64,000 nucleotides of DNA from Dryococelus australis (GCA_029891345.1 CM056995.1:219878260-219942259), one strand, 5' to 3'. Shown: positions 46,551 to 56,897, numbered from the stretch's first letter. Translations and numbers: made by a program. The notes: generated by a model not told the origin, from the sequence alone.

Positions 46551-47300
46551 TATATATATAATATATATATATACTGTAGAATTATCTTCAATAGAGTATA
46601 CATTTATAGATTAACCAATTTGGTTTTCCAGATTCTACCATATAACATCAATTTTTATAAGATATTCAAATTTTTTTAATGCTTTGTCGATATTGAGACC
46701 CACAATTTTATATTTAAATATTCTTTGTGGGTCTTTATCAGCCAGAAACAATGAAAATTTTATTGCCCATAAAAACATTTTTGATCATCATTCTTCACGT
46801 TAATGCATGCTTTTTTATTCTGAATTACTTCTGATAGTTCAATATAGGACGAACCATTTAATGGATTGTACTTGTTTATTGCTAGTTGCAACCCAACTAT
46901 GCTATGTAAAGCCCAATCTGATGTGCATCTTTCAGTGTTTTCGATTTGTGCAACTATTTCATTTGTTGTTTGTATGTAAATCTTTGCAATGCCCCCTTCG
47001 TTCAATATTGTAAATGTTTGTGATTGAATGTCGTCAAATATTCGAATTTCATCGTTTTCTGTCTTCGAAAATGGGCAATAAATTTAATGTTAGATTTTAC
47101 AGCTCTAAGTTTTATAAGTTAAATATTTGTTGTCGTACTGAAGCTAAAAAAATTCTGGGCAACATTATAGTAAAATTATTTTCAGTGTTATATGTTAATA
47201 ACCTGCATTTGAAAGCTTTCGCGACTTTGTATGTGTTATTGGTTTTTCTATTTCTTTTGTTTGCATATACACAATTGGAAAAGGAGAAATTTATTTTTAA
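44320..47300 (-). pseudogene. Maverick DNA polymerase B (protein-primed type), decayed
   Basis: Pieces appear in correct order on the minus strand. N-terminal: KKACINVKNDDQKCF (about 46800). Middle: DPAWYFTAPGLSWDA (about 45690), MRGGISQYWKRY (about 45580), LAYLDANSLYGWAMSQ (motif A region, about 45490), YGYILEIDLEYPQELH (about 45340). Late: IYVGMSILDLSKELMYDFHY (about 44890), then the motif C region reading FQDNNYYFY, where the second catalytic Asp is Asn. C-terminal: ITFDDYKKCVFDEII, ending near 44320. Many stops and frameshifts split the frame. The enzyme replicates the element. Confidence 0.88.
46507..46575. repeat. (AT)n microsatellite inside the Maverick polymerase relic
   Basis: Two AT runs separated by single-base slips, between the N-terminal and middle parts of the PolB relic. 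It breaks the polymerase reading frame and must have expanded after inactivation. Confidence 0.9.
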
Positions 47301-47306
47301 TTCTTT

Positions 47307-47650
47307 TTGACTTTTTTATATTTTATTCCACCTTTTGGAAAAGGTAAATACACAAAGTTTCTTTTTCTTAGTTCATTTTTAATTATTGGTGTAAGAGCTA
47401 TAATTAAGTCAGATTTTCTTAAATTATATATTTTGTTTATGTTAATGCTTTTAGCTTTGGTTCTTAATTCAGCGACTGTTAAATACTTTAGATTCTCGAC
47501 AGGATTTTTTAATTTACATTCTCTTTTTTTTATAATACTTGTAATAAGATCATCTCTATGTAATTTACATAATTTTTTTTCTATTCTCTACCAATAATTT
47601 TCAACTCGCGCAATCTCTTTTCTCTCAACTCAGCCACTCAATTGTTCGTC
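47307..47650 (-). pseudogene. SAP/Rho-N-like small protein of the Maverick
   Basis: On the minus strand a frame of about 95 codons has LKYLTVAELRTKAKSINM then YNLRKSDLIIALTPIIKN, the helix-turn-helix pattern of SAP or Rho-N DNA-binding motifs, flanked by Lys-rich ends. It lies just upstream of the PolB N-terminus and could be a separate DNA-binding gene or the polymerase leader. It starts in decayed sequence near 47640. The plus-strand frames across the region (47014-47310, 47307-47597) are shadows. Confidence 0.55.
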
Positions 47651-47719
47651 ACCATATTTATATATAATAAATTTAACTATAGTAATAAAATTTATGAAGT
47701 CGGCGAATGCTGAGTTTCA

Positions 47720-48250
47720 CTTAGAATATCTATTGCTGTATGTGTGATTTACTATTTTTCTGCTTTTTTAGATAATGATTATATACATATTTTCCACATT
47801 TGCATTGCATTTTCTCTTTTTTTGTCTCATAATGTTTGGTGAATTCGGTATAACATTTTTTGCAGGTGTTCAAATGCTTATATATTGTGTCTTTATAAGA
47901 TGTGAGATCGTTGATAGATTTCTTCTCTTTGCATACTATGCATGTCTTGCTTGAAGAATTGGCGTGTAAAATTCCATATGCATTATGTAATTTAGTATTT
48001 TTGTGCTTTTCGAAATTTACCTTGCAAACAGATTTTCCACATTCGAATAGTACTTTCTCATTATTTAACTCATAGCGATTTCTATAATATTCATTGATAC
48101 ATTTTTTACAGATGTTAATGTGCTGTGTTTATGTGATGGAAAACATTCAATGTTTAAAACTTCGCCATATTTTTTACATTGCTTGCATATACTACTATTA
48201 GTTTCACAAGAGAGCAGCTATTCCATTGTTATTTATAAAGAAATAAATTT
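47720..48250 (-). pseudogene. Cys-rich, zinc-ribbon-like Maverick protein
   Basis: Minus-strand frames show repeated paired cysteines with His: ICKQCKKYGEV (about 48190), NFEKHKNTKLHNAYG, KTCIVCKEKKSIN (about 47940), YKHLNTCKKCYTEFTKHYE and MQCKCGKYVYNHY (about 47790). The spacing suggests several small zinc-binding units arranged in tandem. The frame breaks at least twice. I do not recognise the family; a DNA- or RNA-binding accessory role is an inference. Confidence 0.5.
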
Positions 48251-48347
48251 GATTAAAATAAAGAAAAATAAAAACAAGACCACAATGTTATATTCGATGC
48301 TCTAGTAATTTTTTTTAACACTTATTCTATTTGCTCTAGATATTTGA

Positions 48348-48900
48348 CTATTTCTCGAAGTTCATATTTGTCGAAATATTATCTAATACTGATAATTGTA
48401 AACTTTGTAAATATGAATGAAATTTGTGAACTAAAATTGTAAGATCTTCAGATGCTTTATCTAATTTATATGAATGTGGTCGTGAGACACTGGCACCTTT
48501 TAAAATGCTAGTCAGGCTGCAAGGAAAGATAGGCGAGGTCATGTTTATTTATATAGAAACAAATTTATTAAAAATAATAAAAAAATTGTAACTAAGGCTT
48601 AAAAAGGTACTTGAGAATTCTAGATCATGGACAAATTTTCCATTTTTCATTTCTTTTAGACCTTTATACATTAGAAATTTTCCTTCTCATTTAAAAGTTT
48701 CAAAGAATTTTTATCGAGTATCTTGACATAGCACTCTGGAAATGAAATTTTTAATTTGCCATCTAGAATACAGTTAATTTTTTTACCAAGATTAGATTCA
48801 TAAATTTCAAAATCTGTTGCCCTAAAATATTTATATTTTTCTAGATCTTATAGTTTAGTGAATTAAAGCGAATTTTTCAACTTATTGAGCAGAGAATCCA
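48348..48900 (-). CDS. Two short unassigned Maverick frames
   Basis: The 48542-48348 frame (64 codons) has a Leu-rich amphipathic C-terminal half (SEDLTILVHKFHSYLQSLQ). The stretch 48900-48640 starts MDSLLNKLKNSL and, after breaks, reads YFRATDFEIYESNLGKKIN and LKISFPECYVKILD, which looks like a small folded domain. Neither is recognised. Both sit between the Cys-rich gene and the metalloprotease, in the usual accessory zone. Confidence 0.35.
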
Positions 48901-49017
48901 TTTTTATGTTTTGTGGTTATTTAGAAACAAAAATATTTATTAAGAAGAAGAAAAAATTCGGTGCTAAAATTTTATCAATAAAAGCTGATAACCAAAGATA
49001 TTCTGTGCTTTATTCAT

Positions 49018-50480
49018 TATGGAATATCAACCATGGGTAAGCTCGCACCTGAAAGATATTCAAATTAAATTTTTCATAGCATATGGTCACACTCTCTATA
49101 ATACATATGTTGTGTTGCATTTGAAATAGTTAGCATTCGACAAATTTGTCAAAAAAAATTTGTATAAAAATGCTATTACAAATATGATTTTAGCACTTTC
49201 CCAAAAATAAAATAAGACAAAATGTGTTATCAGCTTTTTTAATTCATATGGATATCTAGAAGGTGATGCAAATTCGCATTGAAAAATTGATACTGAAAAG
49301 TACGAAACTTATTTTAGAATATTTCAAGAATATCACAACCTCTCTTCAATCGATGGTAAACTCAATGAAGAAATGCTTAATGTAATCAATAATCCAAGAC
49401 GTGGTGTTAAAGACAATGTTTTGGGTAGCTACTCAACTAACAACAAATAGAATAAAGAAACATTAAAATGGTATTTTGCATATGCAAACCAATCAATTAC
49501 AAAGTTGGCTGAAGAGGATTTTAACATTTAGCAAAAACACACAAATTTTAATTTTGTTTACGATACAAAAATTCCAGACATAGTCATATCATACAAAGAA
49601 GGTTCACATAAATATCAGAGATAACACAGATTTTGTCCTTATACATTATTTCAGTATGGTAGTGCACTAGTCCATGCCATTATTTCTAAATCAACAAAAC
49701 AGTCATGCTGAAATTCATATCAATAGACAGGAATATTGATATAATGATGGAAAAAACACTCCTGAAAATAAAGTTAATTTATTAGCAGTTTTGATCCACA
49801 AAATCGGAAATGGATTAGGTCTTCAACATACAAATTATAAAGATGCAATCATGTATCCAATTCTCAGCAAATGATTTGGTTGATTTGTAACCAGACGACA
49901 TTCAAAATATTCAAAACTTTTATGGACTACCCCTACAAAGTAATTTTAAATATGATTAACGAATTGATTTCTGCAAAGACATATATATATATTAATTATT
50001 GCTGGTGATTTGTATATATTTTTTACAATAACAATGTCTCGAGAAGTTTGAATGACAAGAAAATAATTAATAGGTCATTTCCGATAATAAATTGGTTTAA
50101 ATTTCTACTAAACAATTTCATTCATTTTTTTTTAATTCCAAAGACCATTAGGCGAGTTAGTTCTGTTCGTTGACAACAAAATTTATATGGTTATTATCCT
50201 AGTTATAAACTTATTGGTTGTTATCCAAAAGGATTTTCTTCATTTGGATTAAGAGATGAATATAAAATAAATGCTGTTTTTATTCATATTCGGGGAAAAC
50301 TCTTTTATTTTCCATGAAAAGTTGTATTATGCATAAATAGATGAACGTCGTTTCCAGATAAAAGAGAATGGGCCAATTAGTGACAAATTCCCTCATTTAC
50401 CAGTATTAATAGGCTCAGCTTTTAGATATACAAATGATTTACCTATATTTCTTCGCTAATGAAATTTTCATGGAATATAA
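49018..50480 (+). pseudogene. Matrix metalloprotease (matrixin) with hemopexin-like tail, decayed
   Basis: From about 49018 a frame starts MEYQPW. A peptidoglycan-binding-like prodomain (YFRIFQEYHNLSSIDGKLN) is followed by a PRRGVKDN segment in place of the Cys-switch PRCGxxD. The catalytic domain follows: ETLKWYFAYANQSITKLAEE, IPDIVISYKEGSH, the zinc-site region LLAVLIHKIGNGLGLQHTNY and the Met-turn-like DAIMYPI (49780-49870). In the zinc motif the Glu and the second His positions are substituted, and the switch Cys is Arg. From about 50260 a hemopexin-type repeat is readable (NAVFI, KLYYA, DERRFQIKENGPISDKFPHL, AFRYTND). The order prodomain-catalytic-hemopexin is that of animal and baculovirus-type matrixins. 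Stops interrupt it many times. Confidence 0.8.
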
Positions 50481-50754
50481 TGAGTTTACGTAGAAATTGA
50501 GTAGAGTTGGCAAAAATAGCATTCCATTGTTTGGTATAAGATGTGAATCTTATAATGGACTCATAAATAAAATGAACGATATAATTTATGATTTCGAAAA
50601 TTTAACTCCGTAAGAGCTATTTAATCCAATGAATTTTGTCTACATTCTTAATATTATTTTCTTCATTTTTTCATTTTCTTTATAAAAAATAATATTAACA
50701 AAAACTGTTATTACAACTCACCGATTTCACTTGCGCATAGTTTCATAAACAAAA

Positions 50755-51435
50755 ATGGAGTCAATTCTGGATATGAATAACAAGAAACTTATTTATATTG
50801 GTAGATGAGTTTTTATGATTATTGATGAGAAAAATAATCGTTGGTTTAGAGGAACTGATGTAACTATACTTTTGGAATACAGAAAACCAAGAAATGCACT
50901 AAATATTAATGTTGATAAAGATGATAAAAATAAATTTACTGAACTCAGAACTGTCCCTAAAATAGGGATGGTTTCAAACATGAAACCAAATGCAATATTT
51001 ATCAAAGAATCAGTTCTGTACATGTTAATATTTAGATCAAATATGCCTCTAGCTGAAAAATTTACTAAATAGGTAACTAAACCAGTTTTACCATCAGTTA
51101 GAAAACATGGTGAGTATATAATTCAAAAAGGGGTAATGCAATTATATAAAGGCCAAATAGAGCACATTAAAAAAACTAACAAAATTAAGGATGGCCAACT
51201 TGATCATTTAAGAGATATACATAAAATTAAAGATGAATACATTGAAAATTTAAGAGAATTTGTTCATATGGCCTTCGATGAAATAAATCGCAGAAATGAA
51301 GAGATCAGAGAAATGGCTCCTCAAGTTGTACCACAAACACAAAATCAAAATTTAAATCCAACTTTTGTTCTTTTAAAATTAATTGATAATGATTCTGAAT
51401 TTTATTACTGTGTCATTAGAGCTCAGAGAAAATAA
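50755..51435 (+). pseudogene. BRO-family protein with coiled-coil C-terminal half
   Basis: It starts MESILDMNNKKLIYIG at 50755 with a stop soon after. The BRO-N domain then reads IIDEKNNRWFRGTDVTILLE, RKPRNALNINVDKDDKNKF, FIKESVLYMLIFRSNMPLA, then a stop at 51070 and LPSVRKHGEYI. The C-terminal part is a long Lys/Glu/Asp-rich helix with repeated HIKKTNKIKDGQLDHLRD/IHKIKDEYIENLRE units, ending in a small FYYCVIRAQ segment. BRO proteins bind DNA in baculoviruses and other large insect DNA viruses. Only two stops break it, fewer than in the core genes. Confidence 0.8.
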
Positions 51436-51794
51436 GTTGAAAGACCTTGAATATAATAGAAATAGGCCTCTAAATTGTGAATAATTGTTTATATTTGCTA
51501 ATATTTCAAATTCCATAAATTTATATCAAGGCATTATGGAAACAATGAGTGATCACATTGAATGTTTTTGTAACTATTTTAATATTGTCTGAAATAATTA
51601 TACTCAGCAACAATTTATTAATGATATTAATATTATTGGTAGAATTTAGTAAGAATGCATCAATGCATCTGCTGCCCATGATTCGTGGACACTTATATCT
51701 TTATATCTTTAAATGTTGTTAGATATTTTGCTTTGATTTTTCATTTTCTTTATAAAAAATAATACGTATAAAAAACCATTTTTCTACTTACAAA

Positions 51795-52395
51795 ATGGCT
51801 GAATCACTAGAAAAACAATTATAAAACTTAAACCAAGAAGATTTGATTTAAATAATTACATTTTCAAAGATTAAAAAAAATTATTGTTGTGCTAGATTTT
51901 AACAATGAGCCTTGTTTTAGAGGAAAATATGTTGCTGAAATTTTAGAATACATAGATAAGAATCAGGCTATCAGAAAGCTTGTTAGTGCAAACCATAAAA
52001 ATGTTTGTAAAAACATAAAGAAAAATCAAGATAGTGGTAATGAAGATAGAACATTTCTTGAAAACATTAAGAAATATAATAATGGTTGTGCAATCTATAT
52101 CGATAAAAGAGGATTAATACAAATATTGACAAATTCTAGAATAGCCAAGGAATCATTGGTTTATGCCAATTTCTAAGTGGCTTAATCTAAACATCAATGT
52201 TTTTGAATAAAAAATAAGAAACAAAACATATTTCCCTCATTATTAAATGTTTTAAACATTTAAATCATAAACAACAATATAAAATCGACAATTATAGAAT
52301 AGATTTATATTTTCCAGATATAAAATTACCTATTGGATGTGACGATGTGGTTGTTCGTATTGTTGTGCATTTAAGTAAAAATGTTTTGATTTACA
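51795..52395 (+). pseudogene. Second BRO-family protein, with endonuclease-like tail
   Basis: Start MAESLEKQL at 51795, then stops, then a BRO-N-like block in the 51889-52176 frame (FNNEPCFRGKYVAEILEYID, KNQAIRKLVSANHKN, FLENIKKYNNGCAIYIDKRG, LIQILTNSRIAKESL). After further breaks near 52280-52390 comes KIDNYRIDLYFPDIKLPIG and CDDVVVRIV, which resembles the C-terminal nuclease-like segment seen in some BRO/MSV199 proteins of large insect DNA viruses. The active-site completeness cannot be judged. It is a separate gene from the BRO before it. Confidence 0.65.
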
Positions 52396-52499
52396 AATAT
52401 CTGTTTTATTAAAATGAAATATTTTTAAAATTGTGGTTATCTTTAAAAGATAAAAAAAACTAAACTTTAATTACACCTAGACTATTGCATTGTATGTGA

Positions 52500-53480
52500 T
52501 TTTTTTTAATGAAATAGATCCTCAAAATATTGACATGATCATAATGAAAATAAAATTCAAATTTATGAAACATCTTTTTTATCAATCTAAGAATAATGAG
52601 AGTTATGAAAACCCAACCACTTTACATAAATATTATCACATTTTGTTTTTATACTGTTTCAACCAAATATTCATCAGGATAGTTTGTTTTGATAATTTCG
52701 TATTCATAAAAATTACTTTTTATTTCTTTTCCTTTTGTATCTTTTAATTTGTAAGTTAGTATATCATAATTTAAAACTTTACAAATAGTAAACAATTCTG
52801 TTGACCAATTAGCAGTATAACCTTTTCCAAAAATTTACTTTAGTTTGCTTATGCAGACATCACTAACATTATATTTTCATTTAGTAATTTTGTCTACAAA
52901 ATTGGTTTATATTAAGTTTTATTCATTTTTATTAACATCAACAGGTTTAATATTGATGGTTCTATATTATGTATTGTTGTATTCTTTAATTATTCATCCA
53001 ATATATTTATCAATTTATAATTGCCCTTCAAAGCAAATTTCTTCCACATTTTATTTTTCAAAGTTCGATTAAATCATTCAATAACATTGCCTATTTATTC
53101 AGAAAATGAAGAATGATGATTGATATTGTGCTTTTCCAAAAGTTCATTAAATATTTTACTATAAAATTCTTAAAATTCTAAGCCATTATTGCTTTGTATC
53201 TTATTTGGTTTTCTTTTCATCAAAATATTTTCTAAAGTATTAACTACATTTTTTTATACTTTATCTTTAATTGGTATGGCAAATGGATATTTAAAAAAAA
53301 AAAATAATTGTTATAATATATTTATAACCATTGTGCAAATATGATATGGATTTTAAATTTCCAGTATCCATTTCTACAAGATCAATGTGCCATAAATCAT
53401 CGATTCCATATGAAATTACTTTTCTTCTTGGAAATTTGTTCTTGTAAGTTTATATAATTAATTAACTATTGCTTTTCTTA
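52500..53480 (-). pseudogene. Maverick retroviral-type integrase with chromodomain-like tail
   Basis: On the minus strand the core begins RKVISYGIDDLWHIDLVEMD (about 53430), with the first catalytic Asp. After a frame change HNGYKYIIT, then a block KIQSNNGLEF (about 53190), where the second Asp is Asn, then HNINHHSSFSE and VIE near 53110 around the Glu. A C-terminal part WSTELFTICKVLNYDILTYK, YEYEIIKTNYPDEYLVET (about 52750) precedes a chromodomain-like end. Multiple stops make it dead. It would have inserted the element into new sites. Confidence 0.82.
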
Positions 53481-53600
53481 CTCTGTGTAATTTCTTTTAA
53501 TGTTGATTTATTAGCATTACAAATTTGTACTTTCAATTTTTATTATTATTTTTAGTGACTTTCTTGCACTTCAAACACCAAGTATTCTCAATTTAATTAT
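53480..53600 (-). pseudogene. Small zinc-ribbon-like fragment
   Basis: The frame contains WCLKCKKVTKNNN near 53580, a CxxC knuckle followed by Asn/Lys and a CNANKS word near 53520. It precedes the integrase core on the minus strand and could be the remains of a short zinc-ribbon gene common in this lineage, or of the integrase N-terminus. Confidence 0.35.
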
Positions 53601-53654
53601 ATATATATATATATATACAGAGTTAATATTTATATTTCACGAATATTCCTAATG

Positions 53655-54680
53655 TAGTCAACATTCCATCAGAAAAATAATTAGTTAATTAATTTTTTTC
53701 AAGTTTAAAAGTTAAAAACTCACCTTGTTTAACATCAAGACTATCTATGTTTGTAGTTCCCTTAATAACAGCTAGATTATCGTCATTTAAATCAACAGAA
53801 ATCATTTTATATACAGTACAATCCACAAAAAAAATAAAATAAATTTACATAATCATCTAAGTGAGAACATTATTATTTTTATTCCACTTTCCACGTAAAT
53901 AAAATGTATGAGATTTTTCTTTCTTGAATTTTTCTACTGATTGGTTTAAATTTTGTAACCTAACATCTAATTCTTTGTCAGAAACTTCTTTGCTTTTTTC
54001 AACTTTTGTTTTAACACATGTATCACAATAATTCAAAACGGATTTGTTTAAATTTTGCAATTCTTCATCGAAATATGTTTTATTGACAGCATCTTTGCCA
54101 TCTACAGGATCAGCCTTATTATTAATTATACGGTTTTGAATAGAAACATATTCTGTTGTGTAAACAAAAACTTTACTTATTTGCTCTCGTAAAGCAGAAA
54201 CAATGGTATTTTAATTTGGATCTATGTATGTTTTTAAATAAGAAATACTAGTGTTGTGTTTTGACTCAACATCGTTTTTTAGTGCATAGTCAGAAAAAAT
54301 GGTTTTATATTTCGAATCTGCTTCCATTTTTAATGTCTGCTTCGCATTATTTATTCATTTTATACAATCAGCAATAGTATTACTGAATTATAAATCTGTG
54401 TCTTCTTTTAGAGCATAATCAGAAAAAATAGTTTAATATTTTAAATCGACATCCTTTTAATGCATAATCTGCTATATATATATTTCGAAAATATATTTTA
54501 TTGGACACATATTTATTATCTATAGGTTTGCCTATATAAACAATTCTTTGACCCAGAAAAGAAACATGCGATTTTATAAAATCAAAACAGTTGGATAGTT
54601 CACTTTGTAAAGAAGAAACACTGGAATTGCATTGTGAACCTACATATGATTTTAATGCATAAGCACTAGTGTCCAAAATT
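53655..54680 (-). pseudogene. Fibre-like repetitive protein of the Maverick
   Basis: Starting at 54676 the frame reads MDTSAYALKSYVGSQCNSS and continues through at least three imperfect repeats of a YALK/ALKDD-like unit followed by Ser/Asn-rich spacers, with DNKYVSNKIYF between. A coiled-coil-like stretch (KEVSDKELDVRLQNLNQSV, about 53960) leads to a Lys-rich end, and near 53800-53730 ISVDLNDDNLAVIKG and TTNIDSLDVKQGEFL follow. This is the pattern of trimeric fibre/stalk proteins with a beta-rich tip. Position between integrase and protease genes and repeats support a virion surface role; this is inference. Frame breaks are frequent. Confidence 0.45.
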
Positions 54681-55157
54681 TTATTTTAAGATATGATTAA
54701 TGGTTTCCCAAATATATCTGTCATTTAATAACATAGAAATTATATAATTAAACTTAAATTCTCTAGAAAAAAGATATAAAACAATTAAACATAGATGACC
54801 ACAAATAATTGAATTAAAATTCTGAATTCGATCATCATTGAAATAAACATTATTGTTTTTTAAATAATTAATTAAATTATAATGAATATTGCCTCCAAAT
54901 GAATCGAAATAGTAAATATCATTATTTCCTTTAAAATAGCAAACCCATTGAGTACCAAGATTTGTTAAATATCGAAATTTACCACAGCACATTAATTTTT
55001 GCATACTATTTGGTAATTCATCAATCATATAAACATTTCTGAAATTTTTAATATTTAATATTTTTAGATTAGATAGTGGGTATATATTCAAAATTTGTTG
55101 ACCTTCTTCTTTTTTCTTTTTTTTAACAACTATACCACTTCCATCTTTATTTTCCAT
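54681..55157 (-). CDS. Adenain-like cysteine protease of the Maverick
   Basis: A single uninterrupted 158-codon frame starts at 55157. Residues 12-15 are Lys-rich; YMIDELPNSMQKLMCCG precedes the active site. TQWVCYF holds the position of the catalytic His, which here is Gln; YYFDSFG supplies the Asp/Glu region, RIQ the oxyanion Gln and CGHLCLIVLYLFS the nucleophile Cys. Length fits adenovirus-type C5 proteases of Polintons, which mature the capsid. With Gln in place of His the enzyme would not be expected to work. It is the longest intact reading frame in the element. Confidence 0.85.
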   Translation of the reverse strand: MENKDGSGIVVKKKKKEEGQQILNIYPLSNLKILNIKNFRNVYMIDELPNSMQKLMCCGKFRYLTNLGTQWVCYFKGNNDIYYFDSFGGNIHYNLINYLKNNNVYFNDDRIQNFNSIICGHLCLIVLYLFSREFKFNYIISMLLNDRYIWETINHILK

Positions 55158-55199
55158 TGCTGAATTGTGTCTCTGTTGTCCTTCTAATTCTTTTTTATT

Positions 55200-55480
55200 T
55201 TATTTAGTTTGTTAAACAGAATTATAAATTGCACTAGCTCCACCAACTAAAGCACCGAGAGCTCCTAAAGCTACAAATAAAATTAGTAGAAATCCTCCAT
55301 GATGTAAACCACTTCCTGTTTCTTCTTTTAATTATTTTTTCTTTAGTATTGGTATTGATAAAGCTAGTAAGAAACCATTGACATATAATTTTTTAATTTT
55401 TTTGATCAAGTTGATCTTTTGATCAAATTTATCTTTACCGAAATATCTTAATTGATCAATGGATATATCGAAAGTTAAGC
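55200..55480 (-). pseudogene. pX-like small hydrophobic/basic protein
   Basis: On the minus strand a part reads IKKIKKLYVNGFLLALSI near 55410. After a stop, GSGLHHGGFLLILFVALGA and LVGGASAIYNS form a glycine-rich hydrophobic segment near 55300-55220. Small GSG plus hydrophobic proteins of this kind are found next to the protease in Polintons and resemble adenovirus pX/pVI-type core peptides. The assignment is by position and composition only. Confidence 0.45.
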
Positions 55481-55539
55481 TTTTTATCTTCACTTATATA
55501 AGTTTCATATTATATCTTCAATAGAACATTTAAATTTCC

Positions 55540-55870
55540 CAACCTAATTTTCTTTTTGTATACATTGTTAAGGCAACAGCAGCAGAGGCATATTTTTCAC
55601 CACTTGGTGTATCTTTACTTAACATAATTTCTTTTGCTTCTTTTTGCAAAATTTTAACCGCTTCATGCCTAAATTCTAAATCTTTGTGGTCTCTACATAC
55701 AATATCATGAGATTTGCAAGCTTCATCTAATTTATTTATACCCGACTCTCCTCTTTCTAATCATTCGTTGAATTTTGTAAATGGGCCACAATAATTATAA
55801 TTGAGCAAATGCAATTCGGGAAAATTTAAATTGTTTAATGCCCTATTTATCACACCTTTGCCATGGTGTT
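55540..55870 (-). pseudogene. Phospholipase-A2-like domain protein
   Basis: On the minus strand the frame reads LLNYNYCGPFTKFNEWLER (about 55800), then KLDEACKSHDIVCRDHKDLE (about 55740), then HEAVKILQKEAKEIMLSKD and YASAAVALTMYTKRKLG near 55570. YCGP and D-ACKxHD are the calcium loop and catalytic His-Asp of parvovirus-type viral phospholipase A2 domains; both His and Asp are kept, though the Tyr after HDI is Cys. A capsid-borne membrane-breaching role is known for this domain in other viruses. The ends are degraded. Confidence 0.7.
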
Positions 55871-56099
55871 CAGAATTTCAAAATGAATGTCGAATTACAT
55901 TTTAAACTCTTATTAGATATGACATTCCTTTCATGGTATTAACAACCAAATAAGAAAATGTATTGTTTAGCATATTCATTATGTTGACTTTTTATTTTAA
56001 TAATGTTTATTTCCAGCAGTTCCTTCAAAAGGAATAACTAACAATCTATAAATTCATTTTCTAACATCATCCATCCAAATATATTCTTTCAGAAAATTG

Positions 56100-56800
56100 T
56101 TTATTTTTCTATACCATCTCCAGATTTAAAATCATTTATAAAATCCTCAAAATCGCCTATGCTTGGTGCTGATTGAGGTTTTATATAGTCATTATAAATT
56201 GTACTAATCATATTATTGTGTTTCCAACTTCTGCTTGAGCTTGGATTATTCCTTTCCAGATTAGGCTTAAAAATTTTTAATAAAGCATTGCTTAGCAAAA
56301 CAATTTCTGTATAATTTTCAAGGTTGTTAGTAGTGTATTTATCCTCAAGATCTGAATGTGTTTTTTGTTAACAAATTACAAAGTCCTGGTGTTAAATTAT
56401 ATTCTTTATCCTTAACAAATAGTGTATCTTTATTTAACATTACTTTTGTATCACCAATGTAAATATCTTCCCCAACTCTGCATAAACCATATTTTTCATT
56501 ACTAACATTAATTATTTTTGCAATTTCTATTCCGAGATTTATAGTAGAAACACCAACTATAGGTGGCAAATCTTTTAATGGAGTAGCACCCAAATTAGGT
56601 GATTTCGAGAATAATTCTCTTTCAAATTATGTTTCTTCTGGAGTTGGCGGATAATAATAATTTTTGCTGCAACAGTAACAAGCGTGCTTGTAAAATTTTT
56701 GTTTTCTTCACTTACTTTTTCTACTTTTTTACCAATATTTCGTAAGTCATCAATTAATGGCGGCTCTTTTTTCTTATTTCTTTTTATACTCCACTTCATG
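56100..56800 (-). pseudogene. Conserved Maverick virion-type protein, unknown function
   Basis: Three minus-strand frames (56799-56575, 56593-56345, 56298-56101) join by two frameshifts. The first has MKWSIKRNKKKEPPLIDDL and a helix with KKVEKVSEENKNF. The second reads LGIEIAKIINVSNEKYGLC, then VGEDIYIGDTKVMLNKDTLF and a TPGLCNLLT word; the third has IVLLSNALLKIF then SSSRSWKHNNMISTIY. The combination (GL-V-D-Y-IG, TPGLW/C-LL, SRS-KW) is a recurrent conserved gene of this lineage. Its role is not established; capsid-associated is a guess. Confidence 0.55.
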
Positions 56801-56897
56801 GTGCTTTTTATAATATTTGAACATCTCGATGAGTATTTTAACTCGAGAAATGTCCTTTGTTTCTTTCATTTATATATATATATTTTTTTACTTATAA

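Noticed and set aside
47014..47597. Two plus-strand open frames with hydrophobic, membrane-like products
   Set aside because: They are antisense to the SAP/Rho-N-like frame and the N-terminal PolB relic; AT-rich DNA often gives Phe/Leu-rich antisense frames.
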